A DNA stretch of 64,000 nucleotides, taken from Desulfomicrobium orale DSM 12838. GTDB lineage: Bacteria > Desulfobacterota > Desulfovibrionia > Desulfovibrionales > Desulfomicrobiaceae. A model generated the notes under the pieces. It worked only from the letters and a program-made list of their open reading frames with translations, did no database searches and was not told where the DNA came from. Below, piece after piece: positions 42,854 through 51,832 of the stretch (position 1 is the first letter of the stretch; each line of letters begins with the position of its first letter). The translations under genes and the position numbers were made by a program. The DNA lies in contig NZ_CP014230.1 of assembly GCF_001553625.1 (NCBI RefSeq), positions 1,984,001 to 2,048,000 of the forward strand. Direction: 5' to 3'.

Positions 42854-44137
42854 ATGAGTAAAGACACAGCCACGCTGACCATAGACGGAAAAACCTTTGA
42901 ACTGCCCGTGATACGCGGCACCGAAGACGAAGTGGCGGTGGACGTGAGTTCCCTGCGTTCCAGATCGGGCGTCATCACTCTGGACCCCGGGTTTGCCAAT
43001 ACCGGCGCGTGCTACAGCGCCATCAGCTTCGTGGACGGGGAGAAAGGCGTCCTGCGCTACCGGGGATACCCCATCGAGCAGCTGGCCGAACAAAGTTCCT
43101 TCGTGGAGACGGCCATGATGCTGGTGTTCGGGGAACTGCCCACCCGCGAGGAGCGCGCAGCCTTTCGCAACATTCTGGGAGAGCAGGCTCTGCTGCATGA
43201 GGACCTTATGCATCATTTCGAAGGGTTCCCGCCCAATGGACACCCCATGGCCATTTTGTCGGCGGTGATCAATTCCCTCGGCACGTATCATCCGGATTTG
43301 CTCCGCATCGATACCTGGGAGGAGTTCCGGATGGCCGTGGCCAAGCTTATCAGCAAGGTCCGCACCATCGCGGCTTTCAGCTACCGCAAGTCCAAGGGCC
43401 TGCCCATCATCTATCCGGATCCCGGCCGATCCTACTGCGAGAATTTTCTGCACATGATGTTTTCCGTGCCCTACAAGGAGTATTTCCCTTCTGCCGAAGC
43501 CCAGCGGGCTCTGGATTTGTTTCTGCTGGTGCACGCGGATCACGAACAGAACTGCTCCTGCTCCACTGTACGCATGGTGGGCTCTTCCGACGCCAATCTG
43601 TTCGCCTCGGTTTCGGCGGGCATCTGCGCGCTGTGGGGCAGATTGCACGGCGGAGCCAATTCGGCCGTGGTCGGCATGCTGGAGCGCATCCACTCCGGGG
43701 AGCATTCCATTGCGGAATGCATCGAACGGGTCAAACGCAAAGAGTTTCGGCTGATGGGCTTCGGGCACCGGATTTACAAGAATTTCGACCCGCGGGCCAA
43801 GGTACTCAAGGACTGCGCCACCAGACTGCTGGAGAGTCTGGACACGCGCGACCCGTTGCTCGATATCGCCCAGGAGCTGGCGGACGCCGCCCTGCGGGAC
43901 GACTTTTTCATCTCCCGCAATTTGTACCCCAATGTGGATTTCTATTCCGGCATCATCCTGCGCGCGCTGAATATCCCCGTGAACATGTTCCCGGTCATGT
44001 TCGCCATGGGCCGCATGCCCGGCTGGATCGCCCACTGGCATGAGCAGTACATGGAGGAAGGCACGCGCATCCACCGCCCCCGGCAGATCTATGTGGGGCC
44101 CAACCGGCGGGATTACATCCCCATGGAAGACCGCTGA
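42854..44137 (+). CDS. gltA: Citrate synthase (type II)
   Basis: 427 residues. Condenses acetyl-CoA and oxaloacetate. The catalytic triad is visible: His in RLHGGANSAV near 264, His in FGHRIYKNFDPR near 305, and Asp in NVDFYSG near 362. Other family blocks, SYRKSKGLPIIYP and NCSCSTVRMVGSS, match the long Gram-negative type. It lies close behind pat and across from acs, so the block routes acetate into citrate. The ATG at 42854 follows CAAAGGAGTG. Confidence 0.97.
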   Translation: MSKDTATLTIDGKTFELPVIRGTEDEVAVDVSSLRSRSGVITLDPGFANTGACYSAISFVDGEKGVLRYRGYPIEQLAEQSSFVETAMMLVFGELPTREERAAFRNILGEQALLHEDLMHHFEGFPPNGHPMAILSAVINSLGTYHPDLLRIDTWEEFRMAVAKLISKVRTIAAFSYRKSKGLPIIYPDPGRSYCENFLHMMFSVPYKEYFPSAEAQRALDLFLLVHADHEQNCSCSTVRMVGSSDANLFASVSAGICALWGRLHGGANSAVVGMLERIHSGEHSIAECIERVKRKEFRLMGFGHRIYKNFDPRAKVLKDCATRLLESLDTRDPLLDIAQELADAALRDDFFISRNLYPNVDFYSGIILRALNIPVNMFPVMFAMGRMPGWIAHWHEQYMEEGTRIHRPRQIYVGPNRRDYIPMEDR

Positions 44138-44220
44138 CGGGCGGCGGCCGCGGAGATACCGCGAGGGTGCGATGGATGGAGGCATTTTGTTTTGAAAATC
44201 AAACTGTAAAGGAGTGGTAC

Positions 44221-45225
44221 ATGAAAAGAATTTGCATGACCATGGCTGTTCTGTCTCTGTGCTTGTGTGCTTCCCCGGTTTTGGCAGACTATGATGGCCC
44301 GAAGATCAAGTTTCGTCTGGCTCACACGACTCCTCCCGGCAATCATATTACTCTGGCCTACCAGAAATTTGCGGATCTGGTGAAGGAGAAGTCCGGCGGC
44401 AAGATCACGGTGCAGGTGTTTCCCAATGCTGTGCTGGGCAGCGACAGAGTGCTTATTGAAGGAGCTCAGAAAGGTTCTCTGGATGTTGGAGTGAGCTCCA
44501 CGCCCAATCTGGCGGTTTTTGCCAGAGAGTTTTCCGTATTTGACCTGCCCTACATCACTTCGCCCAAGTTCCAGAAAAATCTGTATGCTTCCATCGACAA
44601 GGGCGGCCCGCTGCACGCTTATTTCGAGGAGGTCTCCAATAAGGTGGGTTTGCAGCCCATCATGTATGCGGAATACGGATACCGTCACTTTGTGACGGTG
44701 AAGCGTCCGGTGACCAAGGCTTCCGACCTGGCCGGACTGAAGATGCGCACCACGGATTCTCCCGTGGAGGTGGCTGTGGCCAAGGCATTGCGGACCAATC
44801 CGGCTCCTATTGCCTGGGGGGAAGTGTATACTGCCCTTCAGCAGGGCACGATAGATGCCGAAGGAAATACATTTCCGCATCTTTTCGGGGCCAAGCATCA
44901 TGAGGTGCTCAAATACGCCATCACTTCCGCGCACAACTACGGCATGCAGGTGGCCATGGCCAATAAGGCCTGGTGGGACAAACTGCCGCCTTCGGCACAG
45001 CAGATCATCAATGAAGCAGCTCGGGACGCCGTGGTTTATCAGCGGGAAGTGCTGTACCCTGAGAACGAGAAGGCGGCCCGCGAGGGTTTCATCAAGGCGG
45101 GAATTACCATTCATGATGCTACGGACGAGGATATCGAGGAATTCCGTAAAATGACCCGCCCGGTTTGGGACACTGTTACGTTGCCGGCGGAACTCATCCA
45201 GCTCGTTCAGGATACCCAGAAATAA
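44221..45225 (+). CDS. dctP: TRAP transporter substrate-binding protein (DctP family)
   Basis: 334 residues. Signal peptide ending at SPVLADYDG near residue 23, then the DctP fold with AHTTPPGNHITLAYQKFADLV, and the central region AGLKMRTTDSPVEVAVAKAL, in which the conserved Arg of KMRT contacts the substrate carboxylate. The start at 44221 follows AAAGGAGTGGT. It binds an organic acid in the periplasm for the membrane components encoded 56 bases downstream. Substrate not predictable; C4-dicarboxylates or keto acids are typical. Confidence 0.95.
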   Translation: MKRICMTMAVLSLCLCASPVLADYDGPKIKFRLAHTTPPGNHITLAYQKFADLVKEKSGGKITVQVFPNAVLGSDRVLIEGAQKGSLDVGVSSTPNLAVFAREFSVFDLPYITSPKFQKNLYASIDKGGPLHAYFEEVSNKVGLQPIMYAEYGYRHFVTVKRPVTKASDLAGLKMRTTDSPVEVAVAKALRTNPAPIAWGEVYTALQQGTIDAEGNTFPHLFGAKHHEVLKYAITSAHNYGMQVAMANKAWWDKLPPSAQQIINEAARDAVVYQREVLYPENEKAAREGFIKAGITIHDATDEDIEEFRKMTRPVWDTVTLPAELIQLVQDTQK

Positions 45226-45236
45226 CCGCATGTGAA

Positions 45237-45268
45237 AAGGAGGGAGCTTTCTCCCTCCTTTATCTTTT
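45237..45268 (+). terminator. Hairpin between dctP and dctQM, probable partial terminator
   Basis: Perfect 10-bp stem AAGGAGGGAG (45237-45246) with CTCCCTCCTT (45251-45260), loop CTTT, then TATCTTTT. The interrupted T-run suggests partial termination or 3'-end protection, which would leave dctP mRNA in excess of the permease mRNA. Confidence 0.7.
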
Positions 45269-45280
45269 CGGAGTACGTTC

Positions 45281-47200
45281 ATGTCCGAAGCTTCCCGTCT
45301 GCCCCGCGTCCTTAATTCCGTGGAGAAGCCTTTTCTAGCCACGGGATTGCTGCTCATGATTCTGATCATCACCTATCAGACCTGCTTCCGGTATGCCGTA
45401 TCGAATATCAATGAACGGCTCTACGATCCGCAATGGGTGACCTTTCTGTCTTCTTTTGCGGATGTGGACGGTCTGCGCGAGCGGCTCGGAGCCATTGCCG
45501 GCTGGTCGATATGGTCGGAGGAACTGGCCCGGTATGTGTTTATCTGGATTTCCTACCTGGCCGTGCCGTTGGCCATTCTGGGCCGCAGTAACATCCGGGT
45601 GGATTTTCTCTGTGAGAAGCTGCCCGAACGGCAGCGGCGGATCGTCTGGGTGCTTACGGATCTATGTATGCTGATTCTGGCCGGTCTTTTCTGCTATATG
45701 GGCTTTGGGCATGTGCGGATGCAGATCGCTATGCCCCAGGTGACGCCGGCCATGGGTATCAAATATTTCATCCCTTATCTGATTTTGCCCGTCGGATTCG
45801 GACTCATGGCTATCCGGGCTATTCAGGACCTGTGGACTCAGGTGCGTTCCATGCCGGCCAAGGACACGGCTTTTGGCGTGGTCCTGACCGCGGCACTTTT
45901 TCTTCCGGTACTTGTCCATGACGAATGGAGCGCGGTTTGGCTTCTTTTTGGCTACTTCGTGATTTTTCTCCTGCTTGGTGTTCCCATCGCTTTTGCTCTG
46001 GGACTGTCCAGCGTGGGCACCATTCTGGGCGCAGGCACTCTGCCCCTTGATTATCTGGCTCAGATCGCCTTTGTCTCCATCGATACTTTCCCCATCATGG
46101 CCATTCCATTTTTCATTGCAGCGGGAGTCTTCATGGGTGCGGGAGGACTGTCCAAGAGATTGCTCGCCTTGGGCGACGAGCTGGTCGGGGCGCTTCCCGG
46201 AGGCATGGCTCTGGCCAGCATTGTGACCTGCATTTTTTTCGCCTCCATCAGTGGTTCGGGGCCGGCCACCGTGGCGGCCATAGGGACCATCACCATTCCG
46301 GCCATGATTGAGCGCGGATACGACAGGTTTTTCGCCGCCGCAGTGGTGGCTGCCGCGGGATGTATCGGAGTCATGATCCCGCCGAGCAACCCGTTTGTGG
46401 TCTATGGCGTGGCCGGGCAGGTCTCCGTGGGTAAACTTTTTCTGGCCGGCATCGTGCCTGGACTTCTGTGCGGTCTGGCTCTCATGGTCGCAGCTTTTGC
46501 CATATCCAAAAGAAACGGTTGGCAGGGTGAGGCGCGCGGCCGATCTCTGCGTACCTTTGCCCAGGCATTCTGGAACGCCAAATGGGCGCTTCTGGTTCCG
46601 GTCATTGTGCTGGGTGGAATATATGGGGGCATCATGACGCCCACGGAGGCTGCGGCCGTGGCCGCCCTGTATGGCCTCGTGGTCGGGCTTTTCATCTACG
46701 GGGAGCTCAGCTTTGAAAAGATGTGGGCGTCCTGCGTCGAAGCGGCTCAGACTTCTTCGGTGATCATCGTACTCATGGCCATGGCTACCATTTTCGGTAA
46801 CATCATGACCATCGAGCAGGTACCGGACACTATCGCGTCTTTCATTCTCGATCTGACCAGTACGAAAATCGTCATTCTGCTCTTCATCAATATTTTTCTG
46901 CTGTGGATCGGCACTTTCATGGAGGCGCTGGCGGCCATTGTCATCATCACCCCTATTCTGCTGCCCCTGGTCACGCGAGTGGGTGTCGATCCGCTTCATT
47001 TCGGCATCATTATGGTCGTGAATCTGGCTATCGGTTTCATCACTCCGCCGGTGGGGGTGAACCTGTTTGTGGCCAGCAGTCTGTCCAAAGCGCGTATCGG
47101 CGACATCGTCAGTGCCGGATGGGTGTTTTTGGGTGTTCTGATCGCAATGCTGCTGGTTTTTACGTATATTCCCTGGTTTTCATTGTGTTTGGTGCAGTGA
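45281..47200 (+). CDS. Fused TRAP transporter small and large permease (DctQM)
   Basis: 639 residues: residues 1-195 correspond to the four-helix DctQ subunit (SEELARYVFIWISYLAVPLAI, with ARYVFIW typical of DctQ) and residues about 200-639 to the DctM large subunit with some 12 helices (GVPIAFALGLSS, FFAAAVVAAAGCIGVMIPPSNP, AIGFITPPVGVNLFV). Such QM fusions are a known variant. An extra ~35 polar residues separate the first two DctQ helices. With DctP it forms a sodium-driven secondary importer. It ends one base before the GlcG-like gene. Confidence 0.93.
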   Translation: MSEASRLPRVLNSVEKPFLATGLLLMILIITYQTCFRYAVSNINERLYDPQWVTFLSSFADVDGLRERLGAIAGWSIWSEELARYVFIWISYLAVPLAILGRSNIRVDFLCEKLPERQRRIVWVLTDLCMLILAGLFCYMGFGHVRMQIAMPQVTPAMGIKYFIPYLILPVGFGLMAIRAIQDLWTQVRSMPAKDTAFGVVLTAALFLPVLVHDEWSAVWLLFGYFVIFLLLGVPIAFALGLSSVGTILGAGTLPLDYLAQIAFVSIDTFPIMAIPFFIAAGVFMGAGGLSKRLLALGDELVGALPGGMALASIVTCIFFASISGSGPATVAAIGTITIPAMIERGYDRFFAAAVVAAAGCIGVMIPPSNPFVVYGVAGQVSVGKLFLAGIVPGLLCGLALMVAAFAISKRNGWQGEARGRSLRTFAQAFWNAKWALLVPVIVLGGIYGGIMTPTEAAAVAALYGLVVGLFIYGELSFEKMWASCVEAAQTSSVIIVLMAMATIFGNIMTIEQVPDTIASFILDLTSTKIVILLFINIFLLWIGTFMEALAAIVIITPILLPLVTRVGVDPLHFGIIMVVNLAIGFITPPVGVNLFVASSLSKARIGDIVSAGWVFLGVLIAMLLVFTYIPWFSLCLVQ

Positions 47201-47201
47201 C

Positions 47202-47624
47202 ATGATGTCCCGGATATCTCTTGATCATGCCTGGGAGGCTGTGTGCGCGGTACGGGACCATGCTGCGCGGGATGGTTTCCCGCCCGTGTGTCTTTGTGTT
47301 GCGGCGGAAAACGGTGAGGAGATTTTACTTGCACGCATGGACGGAGCTCCGGAACGATTGGTTTCCATCGTGCGGGCCAAAGCCTATACTGCGGTCCGCA
47401 TGCGTTGTTCCACGCGGGAATTTCATGAGCGTCTGTTGGCGGAAAATTTGTCTCTGGCGGATTTCCACGATCCGGGGCTGACCAGCCTGCCTGGAGGCAT
47501 TCCCGTCATGGATCGGGATGTCTGTCTGGGAGCTGTGGCCGTCAGTGGCCGGACTCTCTCTCAGGACGTGGACCTGGCCGAGTATTTTGCCCATGTATTG
47601 GTGAAGTTGTGTGCCATGGACTGA
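47202..47624 (+). CDS. GlcG/HbpS family protein (DUF336)
   Basis: 140 residues of the GlcG/HbpS family. Family members are small alpha-beta proteins, some secreted heme-binding, many of unknown role beside organic-acid genes such as glc. Seen here: SLDHAWEAVCAVRDHAARDG, AENGEEILLARMDGAPERLV, RAKAYTAVRM and a C-terminal GGIPVMDRDVCLGAVAVSG block. No signal peptide. It immediately follows dctQM and is surely cotranscribed, so it may assist handling of the TRAP substrate. Confidence 0.85.
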   Translation: MMSRISLDHAWEAVCAVRDHAARDGFPPVCLCVAAENGEEILLARMDGAPERLVSIVRAKAYTAVRMRCSTREFHERLLAENLSLADFHDPGLTSLPGGIPVMDRDVCLGAVAVSGRTLSQDVDLAEYFAHVLVKLCAMD

Positions 47625-47703
47625 CTGGATGGGAGCCAGCGCGTTTTCTTCACTCCTGCGTCCGAGTTTGGGTATCGGTCCTGACCTGATAAGGAGATAA
47701 ATC

Positions 47704-48225
47704 ATGAGAGCAGTTATGACTGCGGAGGATATGAAGCGTTCTCTTGACCGGCTGGGCTGCGAGATTCTGGAACGGATTCCTGATCACGACTCGCTGGCAT
47801 TGATCGGCATTCAGCGCCGGGGGGTGGATCTGGCCCGCCGTCTGGCCTCCGGGCTGGCCGCGAAATTACCTCATTCTCCTCTGTGCGGCGAACTGGACAT
47901 CAACCTGTACCGGGACGACTGGACCACTTCTGATGCCACGCCGCACATCAACGCCACGCGCGTCGATTTTTCCCTGGAAGACAAATCCGTGATTCTCGTG
48001 GATGACGTGCTTTTCACCGGGCGCACTATCCGTTGCGCCTTGGAGGCTCTGCTCGATTTTGGCCGTCCCCGGATGGTGAAACTTCTGGTGCTGGCCGACC
48101 GGGGGCATCGTGAACTGCCCATTCAGGCGGATTTCATCGGCAAGGTGATCGCCACCACCCGGGAGCAGCGCGTGGACGTGCATCTATTGGAGCGGGACGG
48201 ACTGGATCAGGTGGTGCTGAGCTGA
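47704..48225 (+). CDS. pyrR: PyrR family bifunctional regulator / uracil phosphoribosyltransferase
   Basis: 173 residues. The PRPP motif VILVDDVLFTGRTIR lies near residues 98-112, with GIQRRGVDLARRL near 37. PyrR binds pyr mRNA in Gram-positives and has weak uracil phosphoribosyltransferase activity; here no pyr genes are adjacent and I saw no PyrR-binding leader, so a salvage role or a distant target is possible. The ATG at 47704 follows AAGGAGATAA, an excellent ribosome site. It lies 79 bases after the GlcG-like gene. Confidence 0.9.
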   Translation: MRAVMTAEDMKRSLDRLGCEILERIPDHDSLALIGIQRRGVDLARRLASGLAAKLPHSPLCGELDINLYRDDWTTSDATPHINATRVDFSLEDKSVILVDDVLFTGRTIRCALEALLDFGRPRMVKLLVLADRGHRELPIQADFIGKVIATTREQRVDVHLLERDGLDQVVLS

Positions 48226-48260
48226 CCGCCGCACCTCGGATGGCGAGTCCATTGGACTTC

Positions 48261-48290
48261 TTGACAAGAAATCGCTCCTGCACATAACAG
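48261..48290 (+). promoter_or_regulatory. Promoter of tRNA-Met
   Basis: Consensus TTGACA (48261-48266), 18-bp spacer and TAACAG (48285-48290), about 18 bases before the mature 5' end of the tRNA. Confidence 0.65.
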
Positions 48291-48308
48291 ATCGCACTCG
48301 CTTCTGGC

Positions 48309-48384
48309 GGGCCCATAGCTCAGTTGGTAGAGCCCCCGGCTCATAACCGGATGGTCCCAGGTTCGACCCCTGGTGGGCCCACCA
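48309..48384 (+). tRNA. tRNA-Met (CAT)
   Basis: 76 nt with encoded CCA. Acceptor GGGCCCA pairs perfectly with TGGGCCC; the anticodon loop CTCATAA gives CAT; T arm CCAGG-TTCGACC-CCTGG. The base pair at the top of the anticodon stem is a C-A mismatch. The first acceptor pair is G-C, so it is an elongator rather than initiator type; a lysidine-modified Ile2 identity is a less likely alternative. Confidence 0.9.
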
Positions 48385-48786
48385 TCCTTCCTTCCAACAA
48401 TCTGTTTTCGTCTTCTCCCATTCCATAGTATTTTCTCGGGCTTCCAAATCGTTTTGCCTTCACTCGGCGGATTCCTTTTTCGGAGATACGTTCTTTCTTT
48501 CACAGTAAAATCAGCTGGGTCTCTTCTCCTGCGGTGCCCAAGGGGGATGGGTGGCCTTGCTCGCGAATTTTTTTACATGAAAGTTCTTGGGAATCTGGAT
48601 GGTTTATGTTAGGCGCCTCTTCCTGTTATCTTCGTGGCCAAGAATGCATTCCTTTTGAACGATGGATTCCCCCTCCAAAACCGTGAATCAGCGGGTCTGG
48701 CTTGGCTCCATGTGACGGGCCACAGAGGCGGACGGCTATCCGGCAAGGAGTGGAAGGAGTCCTGAAAACATTGAATCAGGGGTACT
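48385..48786. other. Intergenic leader before the APC permease gene
   Basis: About 400 bases with no convincing gene. Short open frames read on both strands but lack ribosome sites and family resemblance. I could not fold a known riboswitch or T-box by eye. The last 60 bases contain a purine-rich ribosome site (AAGGAGTGGAAGGAG) for the permease. Confidence 0.55.
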
Positions 48787-50256
48787 ATGAATTCTCTTTC
48801 GCCAGAACAGACAGATGATCGTGTTGTCCTCAAGAAAACCCTTTCCCCTCTTCAGGTTTGGGCGCTGGCTCTGGGATGTATCCTCGGTTGGGGATGCTTT
48901 GTCCTGCCTGGAATTCGTTTTCTGCCCCAGGCAGGCCCCGTTGCTGCGTGTATCGGCTTCCTTATTGGGGGCGGTCTGCTTGGTTTTGTCGCTCTGAGTT
49001 ATGGCAAAATGATCGAGTCCTATCCCGTGGCCGGAGGGGAATTCGCCTACGCCTATGCGGGATTCGGTCCTACTGCCGCGTTTGTCTGCGGATGGGCTCT
49101 GGTTCTTGGATACACGTGCATCATCGCCCTGAACGCCACGGCCATTGCTCTGCTGACCCGCTTCCTGCTGCCGGGCGTGTTCGAATGCGGCCACTTGTAC
49201 ACCATAGCGGGGTGGGATGTGTACGCCGGAGAGCTTGCTCTTCTTTCCGGAGCTGTACTCCTTTTTGGCATTATCAACTATCGGGGCGTGGGTTTTGCCG
49301 GGAGCGCGCAGCTGATTCTGGCCCTGACGCTGGTCGCCGGAGTGGCCGTTTTCTGTGCTGGTTCTTTTTTCGCTCCTACGGCGCATGTGGAGAATCTGCA
49401 TCCATTTTTTGCGGAAGGTATCTCCCCTCTGGCGGCTGTCGCCAGTGTGGTGGCCATTGCCCCATGGCTGTATGTGGGCTTTGACACCATTCCCCAGGCA
49501 GCGGAAGAGTTTGACTTTCCGCCGTCCAAATCCACATTTCTCATGGTGGCCGCCATCCTGCTCGGTGCGGGCATGTACGCTCTGGTTACCTTGGGCGTGG
49601 GTATCGTTATCCCGTATCCCGAGCTTCTGGCCGCCAATCATGTCTGGGCCACAGGCTATATCGCCAAGCTCACATTGGGAACCGCGGGCAGCATCATCCT
49701 TGCTCTGGCCGTGCTGGCCGCCATCCTCACCGGCATCAACGGGTTCTATATTGCCACCAGCCGCCTGCTGTTCGGCATGGCCCGGTCCAAATTTCTGCCT
49801 GAATGGTTCTGCGGAATTCATCCTCACTACCACACTCCGCATCGTTCCATTATTTTTACCATGTGTGTGGCGCTCATTGCGCCGTGGTTCGGCCGCGAAG
49901 CACTGAACTGGATTGTGGATATGTCGGCCATCGGCACGGTCATCGCCTACGGGTTCACAGCCATGACCGCGTACCGTTTTATGGTCGCCCATCCCACATG
50001 GCCCGGGTCCGGCCGCAACAAGGTCTACGCTGTCATCGGCGTATGCACTTCCTTCCTGTGCCTGGGACTTTTGACTGTTCCCGGATCTCCCGCTGCCATC
50101 GACACGGAATCCTGGTACGCGCTTCTGGTCTGGGGTATTCTGGGGGCTGTCTTCTATATGACCAAGCATTCGGAATTGAAGGTCATGACGACCAGTGAAA
50201 TGTCCTTTCTCATCCTGGGCAAGGCGGACATGCCGGTTTTTTTCAAAAAGAAGTAG
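48787..50256 (+). CDS. APC family amino acid permease
   Basis: 489 residues with about 12 transmembrane helices, amino acid-polyamine-organocation superfamily. The first helix contains ILGWGCFVLPGIRFLPQAGP, the equivalent of the conserved GSGI(F/W) substrate-binding break, here GWGCF. Helix 6 carries FDTIPQAAEEF, the F/G-x-E region of the YfnA/YjeH-like branch. Substrate is unknown. It is monocistronic, between a long leader and a terminator. Confidence 0.88.
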   Translation: MNSLSPEQTDDRVVLKKTLSPLQVWALALGCILGWGCFVLPGIRFLPQAGPVAACIGFLIGGGLLGFVALSYGKMIESYPVAGGEFAYAYAGFGPTAAFVCGWALVLGYTCIIALNATAIALLTRFLLPGVFECGHLYTIAGWDVYAGELALLSGAVLLFGIINYRGVGFAGSAQLILALTLVAGVAVFCAGSFFAPTAHVENLHPFFAEGISPLAAVASVVAIAPWLYVGFDTIPQAAEEFDFPPSKSTFLMVAAILLGAGMYALVTLGVGIVIPYPELLAANHVWATGYIAKLTLGTAGSIILALAVLAAILTGINGFYIATSRLLFGMARSKFLPEWFCGIHPHYHTPHRSIIFTMCVALIAPWFGREALNWIVDMSAIGTVIAYGFTAMTAYRFMVAHPTWPGSGRNKVYAVIGVCTSFLCLGLLTVPGSPAAIDTESWYALLVWGILGAVFYMTKHSELKVMTTSEMSFLILGKADMPVFFKKK

Positions 50257-50280
50257 TTTTGCTGGCTTACCTTAGGCAAG

Positions 50281-50315
50281 ACGCGGTGTTCCGTTCAGGA
50301 TACCGCGTTTTTTTA
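50281..50315 (+). terminator. Rho-independent terminator after the APC permease
   Basis: Stem ACGCGGT (50281-50287) with ACCGCGT (50302-50308) and an inner stem-loop, followed by a run of seven T. The remaining bases to 50580 hold no gene I can support. Confidence 0.85.
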
Positions 50316-50580
50316 TGGTTTTGGAGTGTTGCTTCATCGGTTTCCGCCGCAATGACTATAATCCGTATTTTGCCTTGCCCAACTCAATGTACTACAATTC
50401 ATGAATCTCGGTTTTCAGTTGCCGGATATTTCGGAAGACGCCGTGGAAGCCTGTTTTTTCCGTTTTGCGGAATGCCTGTTCCGGATTGAAAGGGATCCCA
50501 GACGAAAGAGGAAAGTGCGGCAACTACATGGACAACGCGGCGGTTTTCTGGGATGAGTCCGTCAACGGGAGGGAAAGTGT

Positions 50581-51756
50581 ATGACATACACGGAAAGGAC
50601 GGAAACAGGTTGGTTCAGTCGTTTGGGTGGTGCGCTCAAGGGCATTCTCCTCGGGCTGGTATTCTTTGCCGCGGGCACGGGTCTGCTGTACTGGAACGAG
50701 GGTCGCACCGTGAAGACGGGGGACTCCATTGCTGAAGCCAGGGCGGTGACCATGCCGGTGACGGACATTTCCGGCCTGAACCCCGAGCTCGACGGCAAAG
50801 TCATCCATGCCTCGGGCCGGGCCGAAACTACGGATGTGCTCGTGGATCCGTTTTTTGGCGTCAATGCAACGGCTATCAGGCTTTCGCGGAAAGTGGAGTA
50901 TTACCAATGGGTGGAGACGGCCCGGACCGAAACGCACAAGAAAGTGGGCGGCAGTGAGGAAAAGGTCACCACATACACTTACGCCAAGGAGTGGGTGAGC
51001 ACGCCCGTGGATTCTTCCGTCTTCAGGGACGAAAATTATAAAAACGTCAACTTCGCGTACGGAAATTTCGAGGATACGGAGGACTTCGCTCCCACAGTGA
51101 CCTTCGGGGCATACGTCCTGCCGCAGTTCATGAAGGCGGCCATCACCGGGGCAGTTCCTCTGGAGACAGAACTGTCCGACGAGCGGCGGCTCGCTTTGGA
51201 GAAAAGCCTGAGCCTGAATTCCAGCCATATACGGGCCCAAAACAACATCATTTATCTGGGAGCCAACCCCTTTGTACCCGAAGTGGGTGATGTGCGGGTC
51301 ACCTTCACGCAGGTGCCCCCGGCGGAAGTGTCCATTGTGGCCAAGGTGACGGGCAATACCTTCGAGCCCTTCATCGCATCCAACGGCTATTCCTTCAGCC
51401 GTCTGAGCATGGGCCGGGTCAGCGCGGAAAACATGTTCGCCGGAGCGGAAGAGGGAAACACCGCTCTGGCCTGGGTTCTGCGCGTGGTGGGCGCGCTGAT
51501 CGTCATTGCCGGGCTGGGCATGATTCTGCGGCCTCTTTCGGTTTTGGCGGATGTGGTGCCGTTCTTCGGCAGTCTGGTGGGCATGGGCGCCGGCCTGATC
51601 GCCGGTCTTGTCGGGGCGGCCTGGTCCTGCCTGATCATCGCCGTAGCCTGGGTGCGCTTCCGGCCTCTGCTGGCCGTCAGTCTGGCCGGAGCGGCTGTGG
51701 TGCTGGTGGCTCTTGCGTTCATTGCCCGCAAGGGTGGAAAGCCGGTCAAGGGATAA
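50581..51756 (+). CDS. TMEM43-like membrane protein
   Basis: 391 residues similar to the eukaryotic inner-nuclear-membrane protein TMEM43 (LUMA), whose bacterial relatives are uncharacterised. One helix (about 18-38, ILLGLVFFAAGTGLLYWNEGR, a family signature) precedes a long soluble domain (40-290) with YYQWVETARTET and a YTYAKEW motif, then three or four closely spaced hydrophobic segments (300-385). The RBS ACGGGAGGGAAAG is good. It opens a co-directional run of mostly exported proteins. Confidence 0.85.
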   Translation: MTYTERTETGWFSRLGGALKGILLGLVFFAAGTGLLYWNEGRTVKTGDSIAEARAVTMPVTDISGLNPELDGKVIHASGRAETTDVLVDPFFGVNATAIRLSRKVEYYQWVETARTETHKKVGGSEEKVTTYTYAKEWVSTPVDSSVFRDENYKNVNFAYGNFEDTEDFAPTVTFGAYVLPQFMKAAITGAVPLETELSDERRLALEKSLSLNSSHIRAQNNIIYLGANPFVPEVGDVRVTFTQVPPAEVSIVAKVTGNTFEPFIASNGYSFSRLSMGRVSAENMFAGAEEGNTALAWVLRVVGALIVIAGLGMILRPLSVLADVVPFFGSLVGMGAGLIAGLVGAAWSCLIIAVAWVRFRPLLAVSLAGAAVVLVALAFIARKGGKPVKG

Positions 51757-51760
51757 ATCT

Positions 51761-51797
51761 GGAGAGCATGTCCGTCAGGGGCATGCCTCTTTTTTTC
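51761..51797 (+). terminator. Terminator-like hairpin after the TMEM43 homologue
   Basis: GAG-a-GCATG (51762-51770) pairs with CATGC-CTC (51782-51789) across a bulge, followed by a run of T's to 51796. It may reduce read-through into the SH3-domain genes. Confidence 0.65.
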
Positions 51798-51832
51798 GGT
51801 GCGGTCGGGATGACGGATATATGAGGAGAATC

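Noticed and set aside
48309-48384. Integration site scar at tRNA-Met
   Set aside because: No integrase gene or direct repeat of the tRNA 3' end was found downstream within the window.
48385-48786. Possible riboswitch or T-box in the long leader of the APC permease
   Set aside because: I could not identify any conserved core; a covariance-model search would decide.
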